Shown one piece after another: positions 36,882-46,017 of a DNA stretch of 64,000 nt. The DNA is taken from contig VBKY01000183.1 of assembly GCA_005879255.1 (NCBI GenBank), forward strand, positions 1 through 64,000, read 5' to 3'. The position numbers and the translations under genes are program-made. This DNA is from Deltaproteobacteria bacterium. Its GTDB lineage: Bacteria; Desulfobacterota_B; Binatia; UBA9968. The first letter of the stretch is position 1. Every line of letters begins with the position of its first letter. The notes under the pieces are model-generated. The model was given only the letters and a program-made list of their open reading frames with translations, searched no databases and was not told the DNA's origin.

Positions 36882-37567
36882 TTGCCGTTCTCCTGCCAAG
36901 ACGCCAGCATCAAGTCGTCCGCCAGGGCGCCGCGTTGCAACAATATAACTCGCGTGCCGTAACGATTGATCAAGTTGAGATCGTGGGTCGCGACGACAAT
37001 CGTGGCGCCCTTATCGCGAATTTTGAATAACAATCGCATGGTCTCTTCGGCGACCTCGGCATCGAGGTTGCCCGTGGGCTCGTCGGCTAACACGAGCATC
37101 GGCTCGTTAACCAGAGCTCGGGCGATCGCGACCCGTTGTTGTTCACCGCCGGACAGACTCAAGGGTTTGCTGTCGTAGCGCTCCTGTAAACCAAGTTCTC
37201 GCAGTAGCTGGTAAGCTTTAGCCCGGCTCACTTTTTTTGAAATGCCGATGACCTCGGCGGCTAGCGCCACGTTGTCCAATACAGTCAAATCCGGCAGAAG
37301 TTTGAACTCTTGGAAGATCAAGCCGATCTTACGTCTGAGCTGAGCTACCTGACGGTTGGGCAAACGGGTCACATTCTTGCCATCGATTAAGATCTGCCCC
37401 TCGCTGGGTTCCTCTTGACGAAACAAAAGCTTGAGCAAAGTTGATTTGCCAGCGCCGCTCGGACCTCCAAGAAAGACAAACTCGCCCCTTTTAACTTCTA
37501 AGTTAATGTCTGTGAGCGCCCGATAGTTTGGCAGATAGGTTTTCGAAACGTGAAAAAGCTGGATCAT
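36878..37567 (-). CDS. ftsE: Cell division ATP-binding protein FtsE
   Basis: A 229-residue ABC ATPase. Walker A is GPSGAGKST (35-43), the Q-loop is LIFQEFKLLPD, the signature is LSGGEQQRVAIARAL, Walker B leads to LADEPTGNLD, and the switch is VATHDLN. The FKLLPD segment after the Q-loop is characteristic of FtsE. It is the first gene of the ftsE-ftsX-envC-ctpA unit; 158 bp separate its start from the divergent radical SAM gene. Confidence 0.97.
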   Translation of the reverse strand: MIQLFHVSKTYLPNYRALTDINLEVKRGEFVFLGGPSGAGKSTLLKLLFRQEEPSEGQILIDGKNVTRLPNRQVAQLRRKIGLIFQEFKLLPDLTVLDNVALAAEVIGISKKVSRAKAYQLLRELGLQERYDSKPLSLSGGEQQRVAIARALVNEPMLVLADEPTGNLDAEVAEETMRLLFKIRDKGATIVVATHDLNLINRYGTRVILLQRGALADDLMLASWQENGK

Positions 37568-37618
37568 GAAAACTGGGCAAATCCGCAGCTAGAATCCGAT
37601 CTTTTGTGAGAAATTAGA

Positions 37619-37647
37619 TTGACATGCACGGGAGCGGTTGTTAGAGT
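37619..37647 (+). promoter_or_regulatory. Sigma70-like promoter for the radical SAM gene
   Basis: A perfect TTGACA (37619-37624) is followed after 17 bp by TAGAGT (37642-37647). Transcription would start near 37655, leaving a leader of about 70 nt before the ATG at 37726. It lies in the divergent gap shared with ftsE. Confidence 0.5.
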
Positions 37648-37725
37648 TGCCAAAACCCCGAATTTGCTCATTTATCTATAAAAGATGCGGTGGCGACTTA
37701 CAAGCACTCGGGAGGGACGGGACCG

Positions 37726-39945
37726 ATGCTAGAGCGCATGAAGAAATTCCATATTGTTTTGATCAAACCTTCTAAGTACGATGACGACGGCTACGTGATT
37801 CGTTTTTGGAAGGGCGTGCTGCCGAGCAACACGCTCAACGTGCTTCACGGCCTTACCGAAGATGTGAAGACGCGGCGGGTCTTCGACAACTTGCCCATCG
37901 AGGCGACCACTTTTGATGAAACCGCCGAGATGGTGCCGCTGAAAAAGATTATTCGCTGGAGCAAGGCGCCCGGCACCAAGCTGCTCGTCTGTTTGGTCGG
38001 CGTCCAAACCAATCAATTTCCTCGCGCCCTAGACATGGCAAGAATCTTCAAAGCCGCAGGCATCACGGTGATCATCGGCGGCTTTCATACGAGCGGGACC
38101 ATCAATATGCTGGGCGAGCAGGAGCCCGATATTCAGGAACTGTTCCGCGAAGGGATCTGCGTTGTCTCCGGCGAAGTTGAAGGGAAATGGGATGGCATTC
38201 TCTCGGACTTTCTCCACGGGCAACTGAAACCGCTCTATAGCTATGCCCAAGACCTGCAAAATCTCGTCGACATCGAAGACGCGCCCCTACCAAAGACGAG
38301 CGCCAAAACCATGCGCCACTTCGCCTATTCGAGCTTTGCCACCGCCGATACATCCCGCGGCTGCCCCTTCGCCTGCACCTTCTGCACCATCATCAATGTG
38401 CAGGGACGAAAGATGCGCGAGCGCAGCCCCGAGAGCATCGCCGCCATGATGCGCCGGAACTATCGCGATCACGGGCTGTCCTTCTACTTTTTCACCGACG
38501 ACAATTTCGCCCGCAAAAAACTGTGGCGCGAGACTTTCGAGGCAATCATCAAACTGCGCGAGGAAGGCCTCGACGTATCGTTCATGATGCAGGTGGACTT
38601 GGCCAAGAAACCGAAGGAATTCGTCACGTTGGCGGCCAAGGCCGGCTGCACGCAGGTGTTCATCGGCATGGAGAGCGTAAACCCGCAGAATTTGGCAGCC
38701 GAAGGCAAGAAACAAAACAAAGTCGAGGAGTATCGCAGCATTATCAAGGAATGGCATGACGCTGGCGTTCTGGTGCATACGGGCTACATCATCGGCTTGC
38801 CTTGGGACTCGAAGGAACAGGTTGCCGAGGACATTCGCTTCCTCAAGGACGAAGTTAGCCCCGATCAAGCATCCTTTTTCATGCTGACGCCGCTGCCCGG
38901 CTCGCACGACCACCGCGAGATGAAAAAACGCGGCGAGTGGATGGATCCCGACTTCAACAAGCGCGATTCGTTCCACGCTACTATCGAGCACCCGCGCATG
39001 ACCGCGGAGGAATGGACCGAGGCCTATGAGAGCGCCTGGAAAACATTCTATAGCAAGGAAAACATGATCAGGAACCTGTCCCGTTGGGCGGATAAACCCA
39101 AGAACTATTGGAACCTGATGTCGATCTTCTTCTGGTACAAGAACGCCGCGCTCATCGAGAAAGAGCACCCGATGATTGCGGGCTTTTTCCGGCTCAAGGA
39201 CCGCAAAACCCGTCGCCCGGGTCATGCGATCGATTCGCTTCCCATGCATCTATGGAAGCGGGCCAAACAAATCACCGTGCTGCTGGTCACCTGGGCAAAG
39301 TTCCTCAAGGAAATGGAAGAAGTCTGGCTGCAAACCCGCAAGAGGAGCGAAACCGAAGAGCGTTGGTTGGAACAAATTCAGAAGCTGCAAGCCGATATCT
39401 GGCAAGCTTTGCGGATCGGCGAGATTCAAGAAATCTACAACAATGCCAAAGAAACCTTACCGGAACGCGCCAGAGCTTTACTCGAGCCTTTGGAAGATCT
39501 TCCGTCACGGGTTCTATTCAATCGCGGCGATCTCAATCGCTTCTTGAAGCAATGGGACAACTTGCGGGATCGGATCCAAGAACTGCGACTCGGCCAGAGC
39601 GAGGCCGCGCGGGGCTGGCTGGATGAGATACACAACATTCAGGCGAGCATACGGGTGGGCAATCGCATCCAGGAGTGGCAGGACGGGTATTCACATCTGC
39701 GCGGTTACCTGCCGTCGCTGCCGTCGCAGGCGCGCTTAAAAAGCCTAATCAAGTTCGACGCCATCAATCACCGCGTCTTTTACTCTCGCCAAGAGCTGCA
39801 ACGCTTCTGGTCACAGACGTTGAGCAACCTGCGCCAGATGAGACTATGGCAAATTCAGCCTTGGAAACTGACCAAAGCAATGTTGAAAGATTTTTCGCTG
39901 ACCACAGCCTTCGCAGCTAATTTCCGGGAATTTTCCAAGCAGTAA
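37726..39945 (+). CDS. Radical SAM protein with a duplicated C-terminal helical domain
   Basis: About 739 residues from the ATG at 37726 (GGAGG ten bases upstream; an upstream GTG at 37690 is possible). The N-terminal domain (about 1-190) resembles the cobalamin-binding-type domain of B12 radical SAM enzymes (VIIGGFHTSG). The radical SAM core carries the cluster motif C213-PFA-C217-TF-C220, with later family features (FFTDDNFARKK, VFIGMESVNPQN, FFMLTPLPGSHDH). After about residue 450 comes an unrecognised helical tail, including two copies of an 80-residue unit (about 547-630 and 631-711). The reaction is unknown. It is monocistronic with its own promoter. Confidence 0.88.
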   Translation: MLERMKKFHIVLIKPSKYDDDGYVIRFWKGVLPSNTLNVLHGLTEDVKTRRVFDNLPIEATTFDETAEMVPLKKIIRWSKAPGTKLLVCLVGVQTNQFPRALDMARIFKAAGITVIIGGFHTSGTINMLGEQEPDIQELFREGICVVSGEVEGKWDGILSDFLHGQLKPLYSYAQDLQNLVDIEDAPLPKTSAKTMRHFAYSSFATADTSRGCPFACTFCTIINVQGRKMRERSPESIAAMMRRNYRDHGLSFYFFTDDNFARKKLWRETFEAIIKLREEGLDVSFMMQVDLAKKPKEFVTLAAKAGCTQVFIGMESVNPQNLAAEGKKQNKVEEYRSIIKEWHDAGVLVHTGYIIGLPWDSKEQVAEDIRFLKDEVSPDQASFFMLTPLPGSHDHREMKKRGEWMDPDFNKRDSFHATIEHPRMTAEEWTEAYESAWKTFYSKENMIRNLSRWADKPKNYWNLMSIFFWYKNAALIEKEHPMIAGFFRLKDRKTRRPGHAIDSLPMHLWKRAKQITVLLVTWAKFLKEMEEVWLQTRKRSETEERWLEQIQKLQADIWQALRIGEIQEIYNNAKETLPERARALLEPLEDLPSRVLFNRGDLNRFLKQWDNLRDRIQELRLGQSEAARGWLDEIHNIQASIRVGNRIQEWQDGYSHLRGYLPSLPSQARLKSLIKFDAINHRVFYSRQELQRFWSQTLSNLRQMRLWQIQPWKLTKAMLKDFSLTTAFAANFREFSKQ

Positions 39946-39980
39946 ATCTCAATACCTACGCGTGCGCGGCGCCATTCGTG

Positions 39981-40814
39981 TCAGTGAATGCGCGTCCCTT
40001 CTTTTGCCAGGCGCACGAGTTGCTCGCGCACGAGCATGGCGTCCTCAGCGTTAGGCCGAAGGCGAAGATAGGTCTCAAAGTCTTCCCGGGCCTGCGCGTA
40101 GCACTCAAGTCTTAGATAGACCACGCCGCGGTCACGAGCATCTTCTGCTGAAGCCGGATCGAGTATCAAGAGACGGTCCAGCACGGACAAGCTTTTTACT
40201 AAGTCATTCCCGTTGATGTAGATCGCTTTGAGGTTGGCAAGCATCCGCTTGAGGATATCCTTCTTGGTCGAGGACGCGAGGAAGTCGCTGTGAAACTTTA
40301 CTTTTCCGCCGTGCAGCTTGAAAAGCATTGTGTCGATGTCCTCGCGCGACTTGATTTCGCCGCCATTGAACGGGTCGATGGCGATTTCTTCGCCGTTACC
40401 GACGCTTTTGACCAGGAAGTGACCCGGGAAGCCGACGCCGTCGAGCCTAAGCCCGGCGCGCCGGCCGACTTCCATGTAGAGAACTGAAAGAGTGATGGGA
40501 ATTCCGGTTTTTCGCTCGATGACTTCGTTCAGGAAGCTATTCTTGGGGTCGAAATAATCGTCGCGATTGCCGTGAAAAGCATGTTGCTTGAACAAGACAT
40601 AGTTTAGCGCAGCCATGGAGCGGTAAATATCCGCATCGGAATCCAAATGGCTGGTCACCTCCACCGCGAGCCGATCGATGCGCGCGAGGTAATCTAAGAC
40701 ATCGAGATTCGGATAATCAGTGAGCGCGATCGTCAGGGCCGCGCGACCGAGATCGATCTTTTCTTCCGGTTGGTCGACGGCCTGACGAAAATCGCGATAT
40801 GGATCCGTAGACAA
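39981..40814 (-). CDS. SirB1 family protein (transglutaminase-like fold plus TPR)
   Basis: A 277-residue protein starting at TTG 40814, with AGGA six bases upstream. The SirB1 domain is seen in DYFDPKNSFLNEVIERKTGIPITLSVLYMEVG, followed by GVGFPGHFLVK and IDPFNGGE, the family core. The C-terminal part (about 195-270) is a TPR-like pair (SVLDRLLILDPASAEDARDRG, YAQAREDFETYLRLRP). SirB1 proteins occur beside prmC or as free-standing proteins and have no proven activity; the transglutaminase-like cysteine is replaced, as is common. It is 13 bp from the ThDP enzyme gene on the same strand. Confidence 0.88.
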   Translation of the reverse strand: MSTDPYRDFRQAVDQPEEKIDLGRAALTIALTDYPNLDVLDYLARIDRLAVEVTSHLDSDADIYRSMAALNYVLFKQHAFHGNRDDYFDPKNSFLNEVIERKTGIPITLSVLYMEVGRRAGLRLDGVGFPGHFLVKSVGNGEEIAIDPFNGGEIKSREDIDTMLFKLHGGKVKFHSDFLASSTKKDILKRMLANLKAIYINGNDLVKSLSVLDRLLILDPASAEDARDRGVVYLRLECYAQAREDFETYLRLRPNAEDAMLVREQLVRLAKEGTRIH

Positions 40815-40827
40815 TTTTTCCTGGACC

Positions 40828-42609
40828 CTAGCGAGGCTCGGCGATCACATCCACTAGATAAGGCAACTGTTTCTCTTTGACGTATTTGAGTCCCCGCTCA
40901 ATCGCCGGCCTAAGGTCGGCCGGGTTGCGTACTGCCCCTTCCCCGCTGACACCAAACGACCGCGCCATCGTCGCGAAGTCGATGGCTGGGTCGTCTACGT
41001 GCGTGCCGATACCGGCATTCTCCACCGGCCGATTGCGGAACTTGGCGACTTCGATCCCGTGTTCCTCGGAGTTGTAGTACGATTGGTTGTTGTGCATGAC
41101 CATGAGCAAGGGAATACGGTGTTTGGCCGCGGTCCACAACGCGCTGGAAGTCATCAGCATGTCGCCGTCCGACTGGATGGCCACCGGGAGCTTGCCGGAA
41201 CCTTTGAGCGCCAAGGCGGCGCCGATGGCCGCGCCAGGTCCATAGCCCAGACCTGCGCCGCCACTGCCGCCGAGATATTGATTAGGTTTGGTGAAGTCCC
41301 ATAGCCGGCGCGCCCATCCGTTGGAGTTGCCGTTCACCAACACCCAGTCTTCCTGCTTGATGGCCTCGCCCAATTCCAGCGCCAACCATGCCGTGGAAAT
41401 GTCTTTTTGCAACCCCTTGGCTTGGGCATCGGCGCGCCATTTGGCGCGGCGGTTCTGGTGTTTTTCCGCCAGCTCTTTTTGGCGCGCGTCGACAGCCGCT
41501 TTTTTCTTCGCATCATTGCCGAGGAGTTCGCGACAAAGTCGGGTCAGTTCCGGCACGGCGACCGCCGTATCTGCGGTCATGGGCACGTCTATGGCTTGTA
41601 GGGCTTGATAGTCGTTGGCCCAAGAATGCACCAGCATGTCGTTCATCGAAATGCTGATGATCCTTACGGAAGGGGAGCTGACGTACTCGCAGTTACGCGT
41701 TTGTTTGCTCACGGTGGTCAACGAGCCGAAGAGGTCCGCGACATCGAGAGCCAAAATGACATCGGCTCTCTGTAGTAATTCCCTCGCGCCATCGGTCACA
41801 TCCAAGGAATGAACGCTCGGGAAGTTAAATCGCGCACCCTTATCGACTACGGGAATCGCCAGTAACTCGGCCAACTCAATCAGCGCAGGTACGTTCTTGG
41901 GATTGCGGCCGAGGGTGTCCGCAATAATCAACGGCGCTTGCGCGCTCACCAGCAATTGAGCTGCTCGCTTGAGCGCATCCGGATTGGCCTGAGTCGGCGC
42001 CGGCGCGGCGTAACGGCTGACGTCCGGCACTTCCATCGCGCTCGCGAGGGCGTCTTCCTGAATATCCGCATCGTAATTGATATAGATCGGTGCCTTTGGA
42101 TCCGTCGTCGCGATCCGATAGCCACGAATGAAGGAGTCCGGCACGTCTGCCAATGAATACGGCTGATCGTCCCATTTGACGTAGTCGCGCACCTGGTTGC
42201 CCTGGACGAGCGCCGTATGAATCCAGTCGATGCGCGGCCGGCGCCGCTTGGAGTTCATCGGCCCGGTGCCACCGAGCACCATGATTGGCACGCGGTCGAT
42301 ATAGGCGTTGAAGATCGCCATGCTGGCATGTTGCAAACCGACCATGTTGTGGGCGATGGCGATCATCGGTTTGTTCTTCGCCTTGGCGTAACCGTGAGCC
42401 ACAGCAACGGAGATTTCTTCATGATGGCAGAAGATCACTTCCGGCATGTAATTGCCGCCGTAGTTAACGATGGAATCGTGAATGCCGCGAAAAGTCGCGC
42501 CCGGATTAAAAGCTGCATACTCGATATCGAATGCTTTCATCAAATCGACGACGACGTCGGAGCCGTATTGCGCTTGTTTTTTCTCTATTTTGCTTTGCGG
42601 TTTCGCCAC
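40828..42609 (-). CDS. Thiamine-diphosphate-requiring enzyme, acetolactate synthase/decarboxylase superfamily
   Basis: A 593-residue three-domain ThDP enzyme. The N-terminal pyrimidine domain has the catalytic glutamate in CHHEEISVAVAHGYAK. The central domain follows (LIIADTLGRNPKNVPALIEL). The C-terminal diphosphate domain has GDMLMTSSALWTAAKHRIPL and MHNNQ, the G-D-x(n)-N-N motif. GTG 42609 has GGGAGG seven bases upstream. Relatives decarboxylate 2-oxoacids or oxalyl-CoA or form acyloins; the active-site loops do not identify one. The dehydrogenase gene 40 bp upstream on the same strand suggests a two-step path in which a ThDP product is reduced or an oxidised hydroxyacid is decarboxylated. 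Confidence 0.88.
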   Translation of the reverse strand: MAKPQSKIEKKQAQYGSDVVVDLMKAFDIEYAAFNPGATFRGIHDSIVNYGGNYMPEVIFCHHEEISVAVAHGYAKAKNKPMIAIAHNMVGLQHASMAIFNAYIDRVPIMVLGGTGPMNSKRRRPRIDWIHTALVQGNQVRDYVKWDDQPYSLADVPDSFIRGYRIATTDPKAPIYINYDADIQEDALASAMEVPDVSRYAAPAPTQANPDALKRAAQLLVSAQAPLIIADTLGRNPKNVPALIELAELLAIPVVDKGARFNFPSVHSLDVTDGARELLQRADVILALDVADLFGSLTTVSKQTRNCEYVSSPSVRIISISMNDMLVHSWANDYQALQAIDVPMTADTAVAVPELTRLCRELLGNDAKKKAAVDARQKELAEKHQNRRAKWRADAQAKGLQKDISTAWLALELGEAIKQEDWVLVNGNSNGWARRLWDFTKPNQYLGGSGGAGLGYGPGAAIGAALALKGSGKLPVAIQSDGDMLMTSSALWTAAKHRIPLLMVMHNNQSYYNSEEHGIEVAKFRNRPVENAGIGTHVDDPAIDFATMARSFGVSGEGAVRNPADLRPAIERGLKYVKEKQLPYLVDVIAEPR

Positions 42610-42649
42610 TGTGTCCGTCCTCCCCCAGAAATAGTGTTCCGACTCAATA

Positions 42650-43591
42650 TCAGGAATTCTCCGCGTTGACTAGAGCTTCGGGCGATGACACCGCGCCCGT
42701 TGACGCCGATCGCAAGAGGCCCTTTTTATAAAATAATTCCAAAGTTTCGATCAGGTCCCCGGTTCGCGCGCCGTTATCAGATGCCTGATCTACGTTTAAA
42801 GTCGCGATGGCTTCGAGCACTTTTTGCACCGCCGGGGCCATGTACGACTTCATATTGTGGTGATTGAAGGTTCTTTTGAGCTCGTCCATTTCTTCAGCTC
42901 TTCTGCCGGCGTGGATACGCAAGCCGACAATGCTGGATGACACCTTGTCGAGTAAACCGGGGAAACTATTCTCGTACTGGGCGCGAATCTCGTTGAGCAA
43001 ACCGAACTGCCGCGCGCCCATCAAGAGCTCGCAAAACAATCCTTGCAGCCCTTTGGTCAATCCTGCGTAAACCACCTTGAAAGCGGAAGCCTGGTTAGTG
43101 CTCGGTCCCAAAATCTTTAGCGGAATATTGAACGATTCCAAATGGCGCAGACGCGCGGCGTCAGGTCCGGAAACATACACGATGGTTCCCTTGCCCATCT
43201 TCGATGCCCCACCAATGATACAACCATCGACGAAATTCACGCCGGCCGGAATCAGAGTCTTTGCGATATTATCCGCGGTCATCGGCGAGATCGCGTTAGC
43301 GTCGAGATACAGAAGATCTTTTCGCCCCGCCTTCATCGCCGCCTTGGCAACCTTCGTCGCCACTCGCTTGGCCGCGAACGGCACGACGATGGATACGATC
43401 AACTCGGCTTCGCGAACAAGCGCGGCCATAGACGGAAGTGATTTAACCCCGGCGTTTTCGCCACGCTTTCGGCTGACTTCACCGCGATCCTTGTCGTAGG
43501 TCAAGACTTCGACGCCGTGACTTTTCAGCAGCTTTGCCCAATGAAACCCCATTTCACCGATACTCATGATGCCAATTTTTTGAAAAGCCAC
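42650..43591 (-). CDS. NAD(P)-dependent beta-hydroxyacid dehydrogenase with DUF1932 C-terminus
   Basis: About 313 residues from GTG 43591, which has AAGGAG eight bases upstream; the frame remains open to 43624 without a ribosome-binding site. The Rossmann domain begins IGIMSIGEMGFHWAKLL. The central part (ANAISPMTADNIAKTL, FVDGCIIGGASKMGKGTIVY) and the C-terminal helical domain (ASAFKVVYAGLTKGLQGLF) match the 6-phosphogluconate-dehydrogenase-like proteins carrying the DUF1932 (PF09130) domain. The lysine in AFKVVYAGLTKG is the expected catalytic residue. It is the first gene of a unit with the ThDP enzyme. This is the window's second protein of the superfamily (see 1262-2218), but the subfamily differs. 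Confidence 0.88.
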   Translation of the reverse strand: MAFQKIGIMSIGEMGFHWAKLLKSHGVEVLTYDKDRGEVSRKRGENAGVKSLPSMAALVREAELIVSIVVPFAAKRVATKVAKAAMKAGRKDLLYLDANAISPMTADNIAKTLIPAGVNFVDGCIIGGASKMGKGTIVYVSGPDAARLRHLESFNIPLKILGPSTNQASAFKVVYAGLTKGLQGLFCELLMGARQFGLLNEIRAQYENSFPGLLDKVSSSIVGLRIHAGRRAEEMDELKRTFNHHNMKSYMAPAVQKVLEAIATLNVDQASDNGARTGDLIETLELFYKKGLLRSASTGAVSSPEALVNAENS

Positions 43592-43701
43592 TTTTATCTC
43601 CTTATAATGATTGCGCACATCCACGCGATCAATACACCGGATAGAAAGGTGATCTAAAGCATTTTAAACCGCCCTGATTTTTGCATCCCAATGCCGATCT
43701 G

Positions 43702-43792
43702 TGGTGCCCGGAGCCGGACTCGAACCGGCACGGACCCTTCCGGGTCCTCGGGATTTTAAGTCCCGTGTGTCTACCAATTCCACCACCCGGGC
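43702..43792 (-). tRNA. tRNA-Leu(UAA)
   Basis: A class II tRNA: acceptor GCCCGGG/TCCGGGC, D-arm region TGGTGGAATTGGTAGACAC, anticodon loop CTTAAAA (anticodon TAA), a long variable arm (GAGGACCCGGAAGGGTCC), a T-arm (CCGGTTCGAGTCCGG) and encoded CCA (43702-43704). The long variable arm and UAA anticodon identify tRNA-Leu. It lies between the dehydrogenase gene and the spermidine-synthase-like gene on the same strand. Confidence 0.96.
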
Positions 43793-43914
43793 ACGGATGA
43801 CGGGAGCTGCAATCGATCGATGTTCACTCGTGTAAATGCGACGCCTCCCCTATAATGAACTAAGTTTTTAGCAAGCCATAGAGATGGGTGAGATACAAGA
43901 GTGCGGACCCGGGG

Positions 43915-46017
43915 TCAAGAAGCTAGGCGCGCATGAGAAGCACCCATGGGAGATTGAGCTTTTCGCAAAAACAAATAGGAGACCAGGTACAGCCCCAGCG
44001 CGAGAAGATTCAGCCAGCGCAGGCCGGTCAACATGTCTATGTATTCCAGAACCCCTCCGACTAGCGAGCCAAACAAATTGCTCGCCAGCGCCAGACTGGG
44101 CGAAGAAACCGTGTTAAATGCTTTGGCGAATATCAGCGCTGCGATAAACAGAGGCGATGCGATGATCACGCCGGCAAGCGCCAGACGGAGTTCCCACACC
44201 AGAGCGTTCAGCCGATCAAAAGGAAAAAGAAAATTGATGACGAGCAGGCCGCCGAGCACGAAATACAGCACGCCATACGATCCCTTGTACCCCAAGGCGA
44301 TACAGAAGTTCGCCAGCAAGATCATCACTAGGATCGATCCGATGACAACCGAGTTGACCAGCCATGTGGAACCAAACAACAGACCGAGAGTGGTGACCGC
44401 CTTGGACTCGATCAGGAGAAAACTCGCGCCCATGAAAAACAGATGCCAGTTCATGTTAGCCACTCTCAATTGACAGTAGCGAAGCGGGATGACTGAGAGG
44501 ACGCAAATGATCAACAGCGGCGAAAGATAGTGGAACGGAATCCCCCGCTGTTCCAGGAAAAGAAACGGCCAGTCGTCGCTGGTTCCCTCCACTTTAGCGT
44601 TGGTAAAGGGCAATTGGGCGGGTAAGTAGTCCGTAATCCCCAGTTCACGCTTGCCATTGAACAATTCGCCGGCGAGAAGAATGACCTCCTGGTTTATCGG
44701 ACTGGCGAAGGCCAGAGGCGGGTTTCCCATCACTTCCTCTAGGACATTAAAATGCCTTTGGGAGAGCCAGGGCTTGATGGCAAAAAAATTGATGGCGATG
44801 CCGCCGCCGACATTCAGTAAACTCTTGACCTTTTGGACGCTCTCCTTGGTAAAAACAAAATTATCGATACGAATCGATGACAGCGACGAGAATGCGGCGT
44901 GACTATCGAGCGTCGCAAATACCACGAGGTCATATTTTCTTTTCGTCTTTTGCAGATAGGACCGTGCATCATCGACATGCAACTGGACTTTTTCCGAACC
45001 GTAAGGGCTTTCGGGGTGGAGCTGGCGCCCTAGCCGAGCGATGACAGGATCGATTTCAACGACATCGACGTGGCTAACGTCGTGTCTAAGCGCTGCGGCC
45101 GCATCGTTGCCGCTGCCACCGCCCAATATCAACACCGATTCGATTTTCCTTTTGCTGAGCTGATAAGGAATGTTGTAGTGGCGGCTCTGGGAACGTTGAA
45201 TCGCCTCTGGAATGTTTTTTAAATACCCGGGAGACAGATCCTGAATTTCCTGAAAACCATCATAATTGACTGTGATGCCAATCTGAGAATGATCCGCCGG
45301 GTCAACTAGAAGCACCGCGATCTGGTAGTACGGTGACCAGAACACCGGCGAAACGAAGCTTACGCGTGCAACGATCGCAGCGGAACCTACAAAATAGAAT
45401 AGTGTCAGCTTCAACTCGGGACGACCCCAGTAAAAATAAAGGAGCAAAAAATAGACAAGCAGGAGCCAAAGAAGCGGCGCGGATTCGATATACGAAACAA
45501 TAGAAAACCCTAGAATTCCGAGGAGACTGCCTAACACGTTGATAGAGTACCCGCGCAGCGGCATTTCTCGATTTAGAAGCTCGCCCATTTTGGTTGTCAA
45601 AGCGGTAAAGGTCGCGACGACTAGGATGAAAACAAAAACGATAACCAAATAGGCCTTCGTTGCCTGGAAGAAAGACGGCGTGGAAACTGCGGCGTGATCG
45701 CCGAAGCCCGCGCCGAGCAGGAAGTATTGCCGGGGATCGACAAAAATTACACGCGTCAGATCGAGCACGGGCGCCAGGGCAATAATTGCGACTAGGATGC
45801 CTACGAGTCTAGGAAACCATTTATAAAACAACACGTCGGCGGAACGGTAGAAATAGCAACCGATGCCGAACCCTAGAAATGCCGCCATGAGTGGCAGATT
45901 TTTAAAATACGCAAAGATCCGAATTTCCGTGGAGAGCCAGCGAATAATCACAAGCTCTAAAAAAAGCGCAATGAAGCTGATTAGCAGTAATTCGAAGTGG
46001 CTCTTTTCGTAGCGCAT
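43915..46017 (-). CDS. Multi-pass membrane protein with spermidine-synthase-like methyltransferase-fold domain
   Basis: A 700-residue protein with three parts: an N-terminal membrane region of about seven segments, a central soluble domain with the SAM-type motif VLILGGGSGNDAAAAL followed by VDVVEIDPVIARLG and DDARSYL, and a C-terminal membrane region of about six segments. Membrane-embedded spermidine-synthase-like proteins with this order are widespread but mostly uncharacterised. The aminopropyltransferase gatekeeper residues cannot be verified by eye, so polyamine synthesis is not assured. The ATG has AGGAG upstream. It is flanked by tRNA-Leu and the pyrophosphatase terminator. Confidence 0.85.
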   Translation of the reverse strand: MRYEKSHFELLLISFIALFLELVIIRWLSTEIRIFAYFKNLPLMAAFLGFGIGCYFYRSADVLFYKWFPRLVGILVAIIALAPVLDLTRVIFVDPRQYFLLGAGFGDHAAVSTPSFFQATKAYLVIVFVFILVVATFTALTTKMGELLNREMPLRGYSINVLGSLLGILGFSIVSYIESAPLLWLLLVYFLLLYFYWGRPELKLTLFYFVGSAAIVARVSFVSPVFWSPYYQIAVLLVDPADHSQIGITVNYDGFQEIQDLSPGYLKNIPEAIQRSQSRHYNIPYQLSKRKIESVLILGGGSGNDAAAALRHDVSHVDVVEIDPVIARLGRQLHPESPYGSEKVQLHVDDARSYLQKTKRKYDLVVFATLDSHAAFSSLSSIRIDNFVFTKESVQKVKSLLNVGGGIAINFFAIKPWLSQRHFNVLEEVMGNPPLAFASPINQEVILLAGELFNGKRELGITDYLPAQLPFTNAKVEGTSDDWPFLFLEQRGIPFHYLSPLLIICVLSVIPLRYCQLRVANMNWHLFFMGASFLLIESKAVTTLGLLFGSTWLVNSVVIGSILVMILLANFCIALGYKGSYGVLYFVLGGLLVINFLFPFDRLNALVWELRLALAGVIIASPLFIAALIFAKAFNTVSSPSLALASNLFGSLVGGVLEYIDMLTGLRWLNLLALGLYLVSYLFLRKAQSPMGASHARLAS

